A stretch of 36,492 bases of DNA from assembly GCA_022822135.1 (NCBI GenBank), contig JAJECH010000060.1, positions 1 to 36,492 of the forward strand, given 5' to 3'. Origin of the DNA: Pseudomonadales bacterium. GTDB lineage: Bacteria; Pseudomonadota; Gammaproteobacteria; Pseudomonadales; Azotimanducaceae. The translations under genes and the position numbers were made by a program. The notes under the pieces were generated by a model. The model saw only the letters and a program-made list of their open reading frames with translations, did not search any database and was not told the origin of the DNA. Below, piece by piece: positions 25,018-33,896 of the stretch; within the stretch, counting starts at the first letter, position 1; each line of letters starts with the position of its first letter.

Positions 25018-28000
25018 ATGAAATGGCTCGCCGCGTTTAGGACCAATCTCGCTCTCGTTTGGGTGATTGCGACGTTTGAAGTGCGCACGGATGTTCGATT
25101 GTTGCGCACCTGGTTCGTTGTTGCGTTCGCGCTCCTGGTTGGTGTGACCAACACCATCGAGCAGATTAGCGTCTTTATGCAACTCTCGGCGGTCAGTTCT
25201 GGCACTTTCATGCACTCGCCATTGTTGTCGCCGATCACGATCTTTCCTGATTTTCAGGTCGTGATCACCTTTGGCCTCGTTTTCTTTGCTATTGAAATCG
25301 CATCGCGTGACCGGAGTGCCAGGATCGACGAAGTAATCGGTGCGCTGCCTATTAGTAATCATCAAATCGTGTTCGGGCGTGCCTTCGGATTGTCGGCTCT
25401 GTTCTTTACGCTGTTCGCAGCGTTTATGAGTTTCTACGTTGTGGTCGCTCATCTATGCGAGTTCGCACTACGCAATCTTGGTTTCCAACCGCCCGAGACG
25501 TACAGCATCTTGGCGACGCTTGTCACGGACGGGTTGCCTTACGTGTATTTTTGGACGGCGGCGGTCATGTTCTTGACGGTCGTCGTGCGTTTTCGTGTTC
25601 TGGCTGCGGTTCTTGCGGTCGCGCTCATGTTGTTGATGTACTGGTTACAGAACAACGCACCGATGTATCTGCTGAACGTGTTGGGAACTTATAGCCTAAG
25701 CACGCAGCTTCCCTCTGAGCTTTCGCCGGTTTTCACCACAGGTGCCATCGTCTACCAGCGCATCTCACTCATTCTCCTCGCGACCGCGCTCCTATTCTGG
25801 ACTGCCCACTTACTACCGCGCCTTAATACCGATCGCACTAAGACACCAGCGGTTCTTGCCGTCGGTGTAACGGTACTTGCCGTTATGGGGTTTAGCTTCG
25901 CGTACGTCCAGACGTCCATACGAATGGACGAACTCGATGGTTGGCGTGAGCTACATACCCAGTTCGAGAGTGTTCCGCAAGTCGATATTGAGAGTATCTC
26001 TGGGCAGGTTGAACTCGATCCTGGCGCAGATGTAGCAATTGATCTCACGATCGATTTCAATCTCGTCCAAGGTTTGCGGAGCGAAGGTTCATTGGTGTTT
26101 TCACTCAATCCCGGGTACGAGATCGAAGACATCAAGCTCGGCGACGCTCCGGTCGATTTTTCGTTCGAAGGCGGACTTCTGAAAGTGTCCACGCCTCATC
26201 CAACTGAAGAAGGCGAGCGTCTGAGTTTGACGATCAAAGCATCCGGCCAACCGAACGTGCAGTTCGCGTATCTGGACACGGCAATCGATCCACTTTCTAC
26301 TGATGCGGTTAGCGGGTACGGGCTTTTCCTTCTTGGTTCAGAATCAGCGATCAACCACTCGGATTACGTTGCGCTTTTACCTGGGATCGCGTGGTATCCC
26401 ATGGCGGGACCACACATCGGACGCGATGCGATCAGTCGTCGAAAACGCGACTACTTTGATCTGAAGCTCGAGGTGTTGACCTCTAATGAGTGGCACGTTG
26501 GTGGACCAGGTAGAGCAGTAGTGGAAGAACTCGCGCATAAGCGATCGCACACACTCGCACCTTCGACGCCAATTCATGAAATAGGGTTGTTCGCGGCGGA
26601 ATTTGAACGAAGACATCGGACGATTGCCGGGATCGAATTCGAACTTTTGGTATCACCGGAACACACGAAGAATCTCGACGTATTTGAACCGATACTCGCA
26701 GAGATCGAAACGGACCTCGAAGAACGGATTGAGTTTGCCCGTACACGCGGGTTTGAGTTTCCGTTCGAGACGTACACGATCGTTGAGACCCCGATTTATC
26801 TTCGAACCTTCGGTGGTGGCTGGCAAATGCCTTCCATACAGTCGTTGCCGGGCGTGTTTCTGCTCCGAGAAGGCATGTTTCTCTCGGCAGACTTTCAGTC
26901 GGTCGCCGACACGATTCAGCAAGACACTGACTTGACGGATGAAGAAAAGAGTCAACGATTGCGAGCGTACCTGACGCGTTATTTCGAGAACGAAGTAACG
27001 GGCGGCAACATCTTGGACGCTTTTGTCGACAACTTTGTGCGATTTCGTGCGGAACCTACCGGACCTCGTGCTGAGTGGCTTGGTTTCTTGATTGATTACT
27101 TAGCCTCAGAGGTTATTTCCCAGTCTTCGGGCTTCTATTCAGTACAAAACTTGAAGACGATCGGAACGTGGGTAACTGCGCGGTTAGGTTCTTGGGATAT
27201 CGACGCCGAACGTACTCGGGATACGTTGAATCAGATCTACTTCAATCAATACATTGATCGCCCGGAAGTATGGGAATTCTTGCTAAATGAGTCACTACGC
27301 GAAGACATAGATACGACGTCATCAAGAATTCGCCTTCACGCAGGTTATCTATTCAGTCAGACTATGGGCGATCTTTTATTAGATTGGTTCGGACATCAGC
27401 AAGTGGGGTTATTACTAGCAACTTTAACGGAGCGCTTTGAGGGATCGACCTATACGTACGAGGACTTCAATTCAATTGCTGCGGAACTTGGGATGTCGTT
27501 AAGCGAGAGTTTCGGGGATTGGCTGAACGATATCCGTCCAGCAGGATTTGTTGCAAGCGCGTATGAGGTAGTACGGTTACCAGACGATCCTGATGGTTCG
27601 CCTTCCTATGAACACACCGTAAACGTTCAGAATCGAGAACCGAACGCTGGAATGTTCAATGTTTCATACGAGTTTTCGATCGTGGGTGCGAGTTCCTCTT
27701 ACTTCACTCGATCCACCAGACCCATTAGGCTTGATGGCGACAGCTCGGTTCTGGTTTCCATTCAGCTCGCGACGCAAATTGATGCGATGAGAATTGACCC
27801 GTACTTCAGTTTGAACCGGGGACGCTTCGCCGTACCTTTCAGCGGCGGTTCCGACATTCTCGTCGTGAATCGCGATCCTGCGCCTTTCGTTCAAGCTTCT
27901 GATTGGACGTGGGACTTCGGCGACGGGATTCTGGTTGACGATCTCGATCCAGGGTTTACCATCGACCCATCCTTTTCCGATCGTGAATCCCGATTCACGG

Positions 28001-28527
28001 TTCGAATGATCATGTTGAATCAGACAGATCCAGAGCTGGTCAGTAGAGACCAAGGGCTTCGTGTCTATGATCGCGCATCGAATGTGAGCGATACCGGATG
28101 GACGCGTCAGGTGGTCGACACTTCATTTGGGTTGTATCGACGAACACTGGCGCGAGCAGAGCACAATTCAACAATGCAACGAGCGCACTTTGAAACCCGG
28201 TTGCCTCACGCTGGTTCTTGGCAGCTGCACTACCATCTCCCACCTATCGGAAATCCAAGATACAGTCTCTTCGATTCGCGGGGGCGAGACGGATTGAGAG
28301 AGGGTGGTCGCGTTAAGAGACCTGATCTAGCCATTTCAATTACTCAAGCGGCAAATGGTTACCCCGTCGAATTACAAGGAGAAGAGATGGTGGCTGGTTG
28401 GAATCGTGTTGGTACGTTCGATCTTGATGCAGAGGGCGTGAAGGTGAGCGTATCAACGGAAACTTCGAGTGGGACCGTCATTGCTGACGCCATCTATTGG
28501 GAACCCGTTAATTCGTCTGAACTTTAG
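25018..28527 (+). CDS. ABC-2-type permease fused to a degenerate M1-peptidase-like region and a golvesin-like domain
   Basis: A 1169-residue protein. Residues about 10-300 contain six or more membrane helices in an ABC-2 permease arrangement. About 320-870 resembles the M1 aminopeptidase fold that is fused to ABC-2 permeases in some bacteria: a beta-sandwich start, then YTIVETPIYLRTFGGGWQMPS (about 586-606) at the place of the substrate-binding loop. The HExxH zinc motif is absent; YFENEVTGGN (655-664) lies where HExxHxW would be, so it is probably not a peptidase. The last 120 residues resemble a golvesin C-terminal-like domain (AGWNRVGTFDLDAEGVKVSV, ADAIYW). No ABC ATPase is adjacent. ATG 25018 lacks a clear ribosome site. 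Transcription is probably from the sigma54-like promoter upstream. The overall architecture is clear; the function is unknown. Confidence 0.75.
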   Translation: MKWLAAFRTNLALVWVIATFEVRTDVRLLRTWFVVAFALLVGVTNTIEQISVFMQLSAVSSGTFMHSPLLSPITIFPDFQVVITFGLVFFAIEIASRDRSARIDEVIGALPISNHQIVFGRAFGLSALFFTLFAAFMSFYVVVAHLCEFALRNLGFQPPETYSILATLVTDGLPYVYFWTAAVMFLTVVVRFRVLAAVLAVALMLLMYWLQNNAPMYLLNVLGTYSLSTQLPSELSPVFTTGAIVYQRISLILLATALLFWTAHLLPRLNTDRTKTPAVLAVGVTVLAVMGFSFAYVQTSIRMDELDGWRELHTQFESVPQVDIESISGQVELDPGADVAIDLTIDFNLVQGLRSEGSLVFSLNPGYEIEDIKLGDAPVDFSFEGGLLKVSTPHPTEEGERLSLTIKASGQPNVQFAYLDTAIDPLSTDAVSGYGLFLLGSESAINHSDYVALLPGIAWYPMAGPHIGRDAISRRKRDYFDLKLEVLTSNEWHVGGPGRAVVEELAHKRSHTLAPSTPIHEIGLFAAEFERRHRTIAGIEFELLVSPEHTKNLDVFEPILAEIETDLEERIEFARTRGFEFPFETYTIVETPIYLRTFGGGWQMPSIQSLPGVFLLREGMFLSADFQSVADTIQQDTDLTDEEKSQRLRAYLTRYFENEVTGGNILDAFVDNFVRFRAEPTGPRAEWLGFLIDYLASEVISQSSGFYSVQNLKTIGTWVTARLGSWDIDAERTRDTLNQIYFNQYIDRPEVWEFLLNESLREDIDTTSSRIRLHAGYLFSQTMGDLLLDWFGHQQVGLLLATLTERFEGSTYTYEDFNSIAAELGMSLSESFGDWLNDIRPAGFVASAYEVVRLPDDPDGSPSYEHTVNVQNREPNAGMFNVSYEFSIVGASSSYFTRSTRPIRLDGDSSVLVSIQLATQIDAMRIDPYFSLNRGRFAVPFSGGSDILVVNRDPAPFVQASDWTWDFGDGILVDDLDPGFTIDPSFSDRESRFTVRMIMLNQTDPELVSRDQGLRVYDRASNVSDTGWTRQVVDTSFGLYRRTLARAEHNSTMQRAHFETRLPHAGSWQLHYHLPPIGNPRYSLFDSRGRDGLREGGRVKRPDLAISITQAANGYPVELQGEEMVAGWNRVGTFDLDAEGVKVSVSTETSSGTVIADAIYWEPVNSSEL

Positions 28528-28739
28528 AAAGTTCCTCTGCTTACCTATCGACAAGGAGGAGTGGCATCTGGTGCCAGTTCCCTTCAGAAATCAAGTCGGA
28601 TATACGGTTTAAAAAGTTTGTGTCTCGATGCCCTCATGAAATGCGTTGAAATCTGTCTAGGTTCGATGCCGGACAGTTGCTAAACTAAAATCGTTGAAAA
28701 TCTCCAATCTACTGGAGGGAGTGCGACCTCGGCGCGAGA

Positions 28740-29123
28740 ATGAGCGAAGTTGATGATTGGTTAGGTGTATCGATAAATGATTATGTAAGCACCGTCCGTC
28801 AGAACGCGAAATCGTTTGACGTAATTTGGTCTGACCCTGAGCTAGTCAGGAAGTATCCGCAGAAGTGGATAGCTGCTTTCGACGGAAAGGTTCAGTTAGT
28901 AGAAGATGATGTCAACGAGCTTCTTCGCAAACTAGTGGAACGTAATGTTCCACGAGGTCATGCGGTGATAGAGTATGTGGAAGTAAATCCGAGGACACTA
29001 AGTCTTCATGTTAAGAGGCGAATACAGGACCATACCAGAAAGGCCGTATATTCAAGGACGGATTCACATTACTCGTCTTTCGGGTCAAGGAACGACCTGG
29101 TTTCTTGCGGACACAGCCGCTGA
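28740..29123 (+). CDS. DUF5678-like small protein, with an abnormal C-terminal extension
   Basis: The first about 95 residues match the DUF5678 pattern: DVIWSDPELVRKYPQKWIAAFDGKV, then ELLRKLVERNVPRGHAVIEYV. Such genes are often followed directly by a retropepsin-like aspartyl protease gene, and a remnant of one starts at 29009 in another frame. The family usually ends near PRTL(I/S)L; here the frame runs on for about 35 residues of apparently meaningless sequence that overlaps the next gene, suggesting a lost stop codon. GGAGGG lies about 20 bases upstream of the ATG, too far to be convincing. Function of DUF5678 is unknown. Confidence 0.65.
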   Translation: MSEVDDWLGVSINDYVSTVRQNAKSFDVIWSDPELVRKYPQKWIAAFDGKVQLVEDDVNELLRKLVERNVPRGHAVIEYVEVNPRTLSLHVKRRIQDHTRKAVYSRTDSHYSSFGSRNDLVSCGHSR

Positions 29124-29217
29124 TTTAGAGGAAGCGTAAGTTATCTTTGCTGATGTTGAAGAAAACGTGGCGTACGGATATGAAATTGGACTCGCAATCA
29201 TTCCTGCCGAAGATTGA
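29009..29217 (+). pseudogene. Remnant of a retropepsin-like aspartyl protease gene
   Basis: From ATG 29009 the frame reads MLRGEYRTIPERPYIQGRIH, then ITRLSGQGTTWFLADTAAD, the N-terminus of the bacterial retropepsin-like family whose active site is normally DTGAD. It then stops at TAA (29137-29139), about 43 codons in. In a different frame, 29146-29217 encodes FADVENVAYGYEIGL-like sequence ending IPAED, which resembles the family's C-terminal strand. The middle of the protein is missing and the active-site Gly is Ala, so this is a decayed gene with an internal deletion and frame change. It overlaps the end of the DUF5678-like frame, the usual partner. Confidence 0.6.
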
Positions 29218-29219
29218 AA

Positions 29220-29825
29220 TCAAAAGAACCACACCCAGCCTATACCGAACGTCGTACTTTCAAGATCGTCAACATTGAAAAGCCGACCGAGCTTGAGCGA
29301 AATCCCATTCGAACTGGACAGCTTGTAGGTTAGCTCACCGATCACCGTAAATCCATCGCCCGTATCGCGCAGACCTTCGGCTGATAGTCCGTATATCACA
29401 TCTCCAAGCTCGAGCAGACCACCGATTCCAACGTCCCAATCCGTTTCGTCGTCGGCGAATGTGCTACCTGCGATGGTGTACGTTGAGTCGACTTTCGCAT
29501 AGCCGGCTCTTACGAATGGAGTGATGTTCTCGAATCGCATCCCAACGGCGATATTCGTCTCTGTTACATCGGAATCCGATTTCACACAGATGCCTTGGAG
29601 ACATTCATTGAACGACGAATTAGTGAAGCCTCCAGCGACGTTGATATACACCTCATTGTCGAACCAATGGGATATGTTGATCCCCGCTCCCCATCCATCA
29701 AGATCGACATCATCGATGTCTTTCGCAGATGCTTTGAAATAATCACCTAAGACGGAGACGTAGGTCTGCGCTCCGAGACCGGAGGAGATTAGTAGAGCCG
29801 TGAAGATCAGGGTCGCTCTTTTCAT
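29220..29825 (-). CDS. Outer-membrane beta-barrel protein (small porin-like)
   Basis: About 201 residues starting MKRATLIFTALLISSGLGAQ, a clear signal peptide. The mature part consists of alternating strands (TYVSVLGDYFKAS, GWGAGINISHWF, YINVAGGF, ISLKLGRLF) and ends GIGWVWFF, with the terminal Phe expected for BAM-assembled barrels. Size suits an eight- to ten-strand barrel. Two cysteines sit in the putative loop NECLQGIC. The frame is open upstream to 29882, but ATG 29825 fits the signal peptide best. The ligand or role is not evident. Confidence 0.82.
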   Translation of the reverse strand: MKRATLIFTALLISSGLGAQTYVSVLGDYFKASAKDIDDVDLDGWGAGINISHWFDNEVYINVAGGFTNSSFNECLQGICVKSDSDVTETNIAVGMRFENITPFVRAGYAKVDSTYTIAGSTFADDETDWDVGIGGLLELGDVIYGLSAEGLRDTGDGFTVIGELTYKLSSSNGISLKLGRLFNVDDLESTTFGIGWVWFF

Positions 29826-29980
29826 TTTGACGTGCTTAAGTCCGTGAAGAAGCAAACACGATGTTAGACCGAACTTCGTCACGTGCGTTTCAAATTTGAA
29901 TACACTGACTAACGTTTGATTTGCGCTTACAGTGACGAGCTCTTACGGTACCAACACGCTAACGACGTACGTGGTCGAGG

Positions 29981-30310
29981 TTAGTAGATCACGCTGCGTG
30001 ATTCACCGAAAATTCGAACCTCGGTAGCAAGGCGAGCTTTAGGCTTCAGCTCTTCGACCGTCAGCTCGCTGAAATCCACCAATGGCACGCGTTTGTTCGT
30101 CATGCGGTTGGAAGCAAGATCAACCGGCTTTGTTCGACGTTTATTAAGTGTGCTGTTGACTCGACTCGAGTCTGTCAGCTCACCCACCGCTTGATCGTAG
30201 GAAGCGAGCACGCCGTGACCTGAAAAGGCAACATCGTCGTTGTTCTGGAAGTAAGTACTACAGCCCGTTACTAGAGCTAAAACGAGTACTGCACCAAATA
30301 AGCGAGTCAT
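29981..30310 (-). CDS. Small lipoprotein of unknown function
   Basis: About 109 residues starting MTRLFGAVLVLALVTGCSTY, a lipoprotein signal with lipobox VTGC. The mature part is polar and basic, with no recognised domain. ATG 30310-30308 is chosen because GGAG lies six bases upstream and the signal then starts at residue 1. The gene lies 92 bp downstream of the giant TSP3/FG-GAP gene, same strand, and may be read from the same transcript. Confidence 0.75.
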   Translation of the reverse strand: MTRLFGAVLVLALVTGCSTYFQNNDDVAFSGHGVLASYDQAVGELTDSSRVNSTLNKRRTKPVDLASNRMTNKRVPLVDFSELTVEELKPKARLATEVRIFGESRSVIY

Positions 30311-30402
30311 AAGCTGCTCCACTAGCGATCGTTGTCTTATTTTATTGACGTATGGGATTTTGAGGCGTAGGGAACAGGGGCATCCAGTACCCACATTTCA
30401 CA

Positions 30403-33400
30403 TCAACCGCTCGGCCAAAGTAGCTCCGCGTTAATTCGATGGTCTGCTTCGCCGTCTAAACGATCCATCGTTGCGAGATCAGCGTAGGCAAACAGAATGA
30501 ATTGACCTCGTACGCGCTGACCGTTCAAATGAGTGAGTACTACCAAAATATCCTCGTGTCCATCCCCATCAAAATCACCAGCACACCCGACAGACGCGAC
30601 CTCTGTATTTGAGATCAATTGGCCAAAGGACACGTGCCAAACGTCCAACGTTTCTTGATCGAGTACGGTGTCCAGCTCGATGCTTCTGTCTTCCACGCCG
30701 TCGACACCGTCAAGTGAAGCGAGTTGCTCCGTGCTGAAGACGATTAACTCAAGTGGATTCGAAGCGGAGTACGGCGCTGCTAGGTCAAAGAGCGACCCGA
30801 TCACCTGTACCCGATCCGACATATTGTCCTGTTTGCATACGCTCATAAGTCCCAAGTTCGGAAACGTCCACGTGTCATTCGCGCTCGTGTCGAAAGTGGT
30901 CACAACGCCGCTTGTATTCTCGTCGGCTGCATCGTGTTCGGACAAGTGCCTTAGATCTACGAGATACGAAGTTTGTGGATCCTCGATCTTGAGTAGTGGT
31001 AGAGAGTAACTGCGTTCTTCACGAATTATTGATTCTGGTACCGTCGATGTGTGCATATTGTTTTGGAAGAGCTCAAACCCGTCGATTCGGAACGAATTCG
31101 GAAATCGATACGAAGCCGCTAGATTGATTTTGTTATCAGTCGTGAAATCCGCGTTGTCCATGCCAGCTAAATCACCTGATGCAAGCACGTAGATTCGTGT
31201 TGTTGGGCTGAGTGGTGTTACCAACAGCAGTTCGTCGACACTATCCTGATCCAAGTCAGGGAAACGGCCGACAAACATCAAGGTTTCAAAGAACCTGTCA
31301 AATTCCGGGTAGAACGCGTAGGTCTGATCGTGTTGCTCAATATCGCTTAGGCTCACATTGCCGTCCTCGTTTTCCGACACAGTCTCCGCGATTGCGGGAT
31401 GAGATAACACATACACACTCGCGATACCCGCTCCGCCAGCTCGACGTGCCTGACCGGTTACCGAAGATAGCATGAGCGATACCTCGTCCTCGCCGAAGAG
31501 ATTCACGATGGGTGCGCTAACCAAACCAAATCCGTGTGCGCGTTCCTCGCTACGGATTCGAGTACAAGCCTTAGACTCAACACAGGCATGTAAATCGATC
31601 TCGCCGTCAAGTTGCCCATCCGCTTGGTCCAGCTCAGACCAACTTCCGCCGTAGACGAGCGTTATGGCGCCGGAACCACTGTAGGCTAGTGGATTTGATA
31701 TGCCTAAATCCTGCAGCCCGTCGCCATCTAGGTCGCTGACATTACCGGTGCTGAATTTGACGCTATCAAAACCCGGTTGAGCATTAACGAACCGCCAGCT
31801 GGAGGGAGCTTGATGGATGCGGCTAATGTCAATGACCTTATCAACTTGACCGTCGACCTCATCGAGCGAACCAAGGTCAGCACCGGACAAGAGAATCCAC
31901 GGTTGCCCTGTGACGTTGTGTAAGGCATTGACTATTTCGATGTCATCAAACCCATCTCGATCGACGTCACCTAGCCGATAGGCTTCGACGGGTGGAGCCC
32001 CGAACGGATTTGGAAGCGGTATCTCCCAATCGGTGAGAAGCCGATAGGAGTTGAACGCGGCACTGCCGTGATTGTCGCCTAAGCCGTCGCCATCGAGATC
32101 TTCCCACTCGAGCGGGTCAAGGGGGAATTGATCAGAGTTGTCGCCGTAGCCATCGCCGTCTGAATCGAGCCACTCTTCGGGATCCAACGGGAATGCGTCG
32201 TTTTCATCAAGGTAGCCGTCGTTATCGTCATCTGGGTCCGCGTTGTTGCCGATGCCATCCTTGTCCGTATCGAATGCTTCATTTGGATCGTCGTCGAATT
32301 CGTCGGCGTTATCACCGACCCCGTCATTGTCAACGTCCGTGCTTTCGGATGGGTCAATGGGGAATAAATCGTCGACATCCAATACCGAATCGTTGTCATC
32401 GTCTGGATCGTCTCGATTAGGCAACCCGTCGTTGTCAGTGTCAAGCGGGAATTCGTCCTCGTCATTGAGAATGCCATCGCCGTCTGCATCGTCGTCCCGC
32501 GAGTAGCCGATGCCGTCAAAATCGATGTCCGAATATTCGTCCGCGTCTAACGGAAAAACATCAAGCGCGTTCGCGTAGCCGTCTTCGTCGGCGTCGTAAC
32601 GGAATTGAGCCAAGTGAGGGTACGTATCCCATACATCGCGCAAGCCATCGTTGTCATCGTCGTCGTCATGAATGTTAGGAACACCGTCGCCGTCGACATC
32701 GGCCATGTTGTTCTGGAGCATGATGATGGAATCCACATCGCCGTCGGCCTGATCCAGGACACTGAGTTCGGACGTGAATACGGTATATAAGGTGCTGAAG
32801 GTACCTTCGGTCTCTTCCGAAAACACCGAAAACACAAAATCGGTCTTGGTGTCGGCGTCAAGGTCGCCGACCGAGGTCACGCCTGCGAGGGTCATCGGTC
32901 CGCGAGGTCCGAAAGGCGCTCGAATGTCGTAGATGTCCGGGTAGCGGATTCGAATCGGAAGGTTGACGATCCCGTTCAGGTCCTCGCCCGTCGGATCGTC
33001 TAGAAAGTCGAGATCGCGTAACTCGACGACGAACATCGAATAGGCACGTCGAAACGCCAGTTGATCGAACGACTCAGGCGCGTCTGCAAGGAGGATGCCA
33101 GAAGAAGAAGGTGGCGATACTTTGCCAATCTGGTTAAAAAACCACGTGCCAAATTCTTGATACGCACCTTCTGGTAAATCGACTGACCCATCGAGGGTCA
33201 TATCGTTCAGGTCGTGAAAACGAATCCCGCCGATGGTGAACACGTAGTTCGTGCGGACACTTCCCCAGACCAGCAGGTCGTTACGCCCGTCGTCGTCTAT
33301 GTCCGTGAGCACATCGACACTGCGTCCAAAGTTTGAGTCCTGCGTATTCGATACGCGGTAGGTCTGATCGAGACCCACGAGCGCGTCAAGTTCGATGCGT

Positions 33401-33648
33401 CGATCATCGTCTTCGTCGAACTCGTCAATCGACTGAAGCTCCTCGCCGCCGATCACATAGATTCGACCGGGCGTTTCGTTGCCGGGTATACCGAGGACGA
33501 GGTCATTCGTCGCGGCCTCCAGTGTACCGCCCAGAAACTCTAGATCCGCTAGTCCTTGGAAGCCTGTGGTGCTCACCAAGAAACTCGCATCATCGGCGGC
33601 GAATAAATCGACTAGTGTGAACGGATCCTCTTCGGTACCCGCTGTCAC
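30403..33648 (-). CDS. TSP3/FG-GAP repeat protein, C-terminal part of a frameshifted giant metalloprotease gene
   Basis: A 1081-residue stretch of FG-GAP-type propeller repeats (FDGDGHEDILVV, SDLDGDGLQDLG, VDRDGFDDIEIV and others) with a central aspartate-rich block of thrombospondin type 3 (TSP3) calcium-binding repeats (about residues 310-530). Each blade ends with a motif of the type LDxxDGxxDxxIxL. The frame is open well upstream of GTG 33648, and that sequence (AIYIIALDAADLTALDAADE, then VAPVGDFNEDERIDIGIVAY) is a natural continuation of the protein at 33897-35783. The two frames are joined by restoring one G at the GGG at 33918-33920. So this is the distal part of one gene of about 1790 codons. 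No C-terminal anchor signal is visible. Confidence 0.82.
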   Translation of the reverse strand: MTAGTEEDPFTLVDLFAADDASFLVSTTGFQGLADLEFLGGTLEAATNDLVLGIPGNETPGRIYVIGGEELQSIDEFDEDDDRRIELDALVGLDQTYRVSNTQDSNFGRSVDVLTDIDDDGRNDLLVWGSVRTNYVFTIGGIRFHDLNDMTLDGSVDLPEGAYQEFGTWFFNQIGKVSPPSSSGILLADAPESFDQLAFRRAYSMFVVELRDLDFLDDPTGEDLNGIVNLPIRIRYPDIYDIRAPFGPRGPMTLAGVTSVGDLDADTKTDFVFSVFSEETEGTFSTLYTVFTSELSVLDQADGDVDSIIMLQNNMADVDGDGVPNIHDDDDDNDGLRDVWDTYPHLAQFRYDADEDGYANALDVFPLDADEYSDIDFDGIGYSRDDDADGDGILNDEDEFPLDTDNDGLPNRDDPDDDNDSVLDVDDLFPIDPSESTDVDNDGVGDNADEFDDDPNEAFDTDKDGIGNNADPDDDNDGYLDENDAFPLDPEEWLDSDGDGYGDNSDQFPLDPLEWEDLDGDGLGDNHGSAAFNSYRLLTDWEIPLPNPFGAPPVEAYRLGDVDRDGFDDIEIVNALHNVTGQPWILLSGADLGSLDEVDGQVDKVIDISRIHQAPSSWRFVNAQPGFDSVKFSTGNVSDLDGDGLQDLGISNPLAYSGSGAITLVYGGSWSELDQADGQLDGEIDLHACVESKACTRIRSEERAHGFGLVSAPIVNLFGEDEVSLMLSSVTGQARRAGGAGIASVYVLSHPAIAETVSENEDGNVSLSDIEQHDQTYAFYPEFDRFFETLMFVGRFPDLDQDSVDELLLVTPLSPTTRIYVLASGDLAGMDNADFTTDNKINLAASYRFPNSFRIDGFELFQNNMHTSTVPESIIREERSYSLPLLKIEDPQTSYLVDLRHLSEHDAADENTSGVVTTFDTSANDTWTFPNLGLMSVCKQDNMSDRVQVIGSLFDLAAPYSASNPLELIVFSTEQLASLDGVDGVEDRSIELDTVLDQETLDVWHVSFGQLISNTEVASVGCAGDFDGDGHEDILVVLTHLNGQRVRGQFILFAYADLATMDRLDGEADHRINAELLWPSG
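32050..32720 (-). repeat. Aspartate-rich TSP3 repeat block
   Basis: Roughly ten to twelve short repeats of the type DxDxDGxGDNxDxFPxDPxEW, for example DTDKDGIGNNADPDDDND and DSDGDGYGDNSDQFPLDP. On the DNA this gives a repetitive block that produces long spurious frames on both strands. Each repeat is expected to bind calcium and stiffen the secreted protein. Confidence 0.85.
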
Positions 33649-33896
33649 GTGTGAGAATCCCTCGCGACTCAGAAAATAGATGAGTAACTCATCGGGCTGT
33701 TCGTCCGCGTAGGCGACGATGCCGATGTCGATTCGTTCATCCTCATTGAAGTCACCGACGGGTGCGACATCCCTAACGGTTAGATTCGAAGCGAAGCCAA
33801 GCCGTACGCAACCGTCAACCGATTCGCAGTGTTCGAGCGCGATTTGCCGGTCTTCGGACTCGTCCGCAGCGTCAAGTGCGGTTAGGTCAGCCGCGT

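Noticed and set aside
28562-28576. TGGCA/TGCCA hairpin after the ABC-2 fusion gene as terminator
   Set aside because: Only five base pairs and no T tract follow.
32079-32519. Long open frames on both strands inside the TSP3 block
   Set aside because: They are low-complexity shadows (Thr/Met-rich or Ser/Arg-rich) of the repetitive aspartate codons in the real frame.
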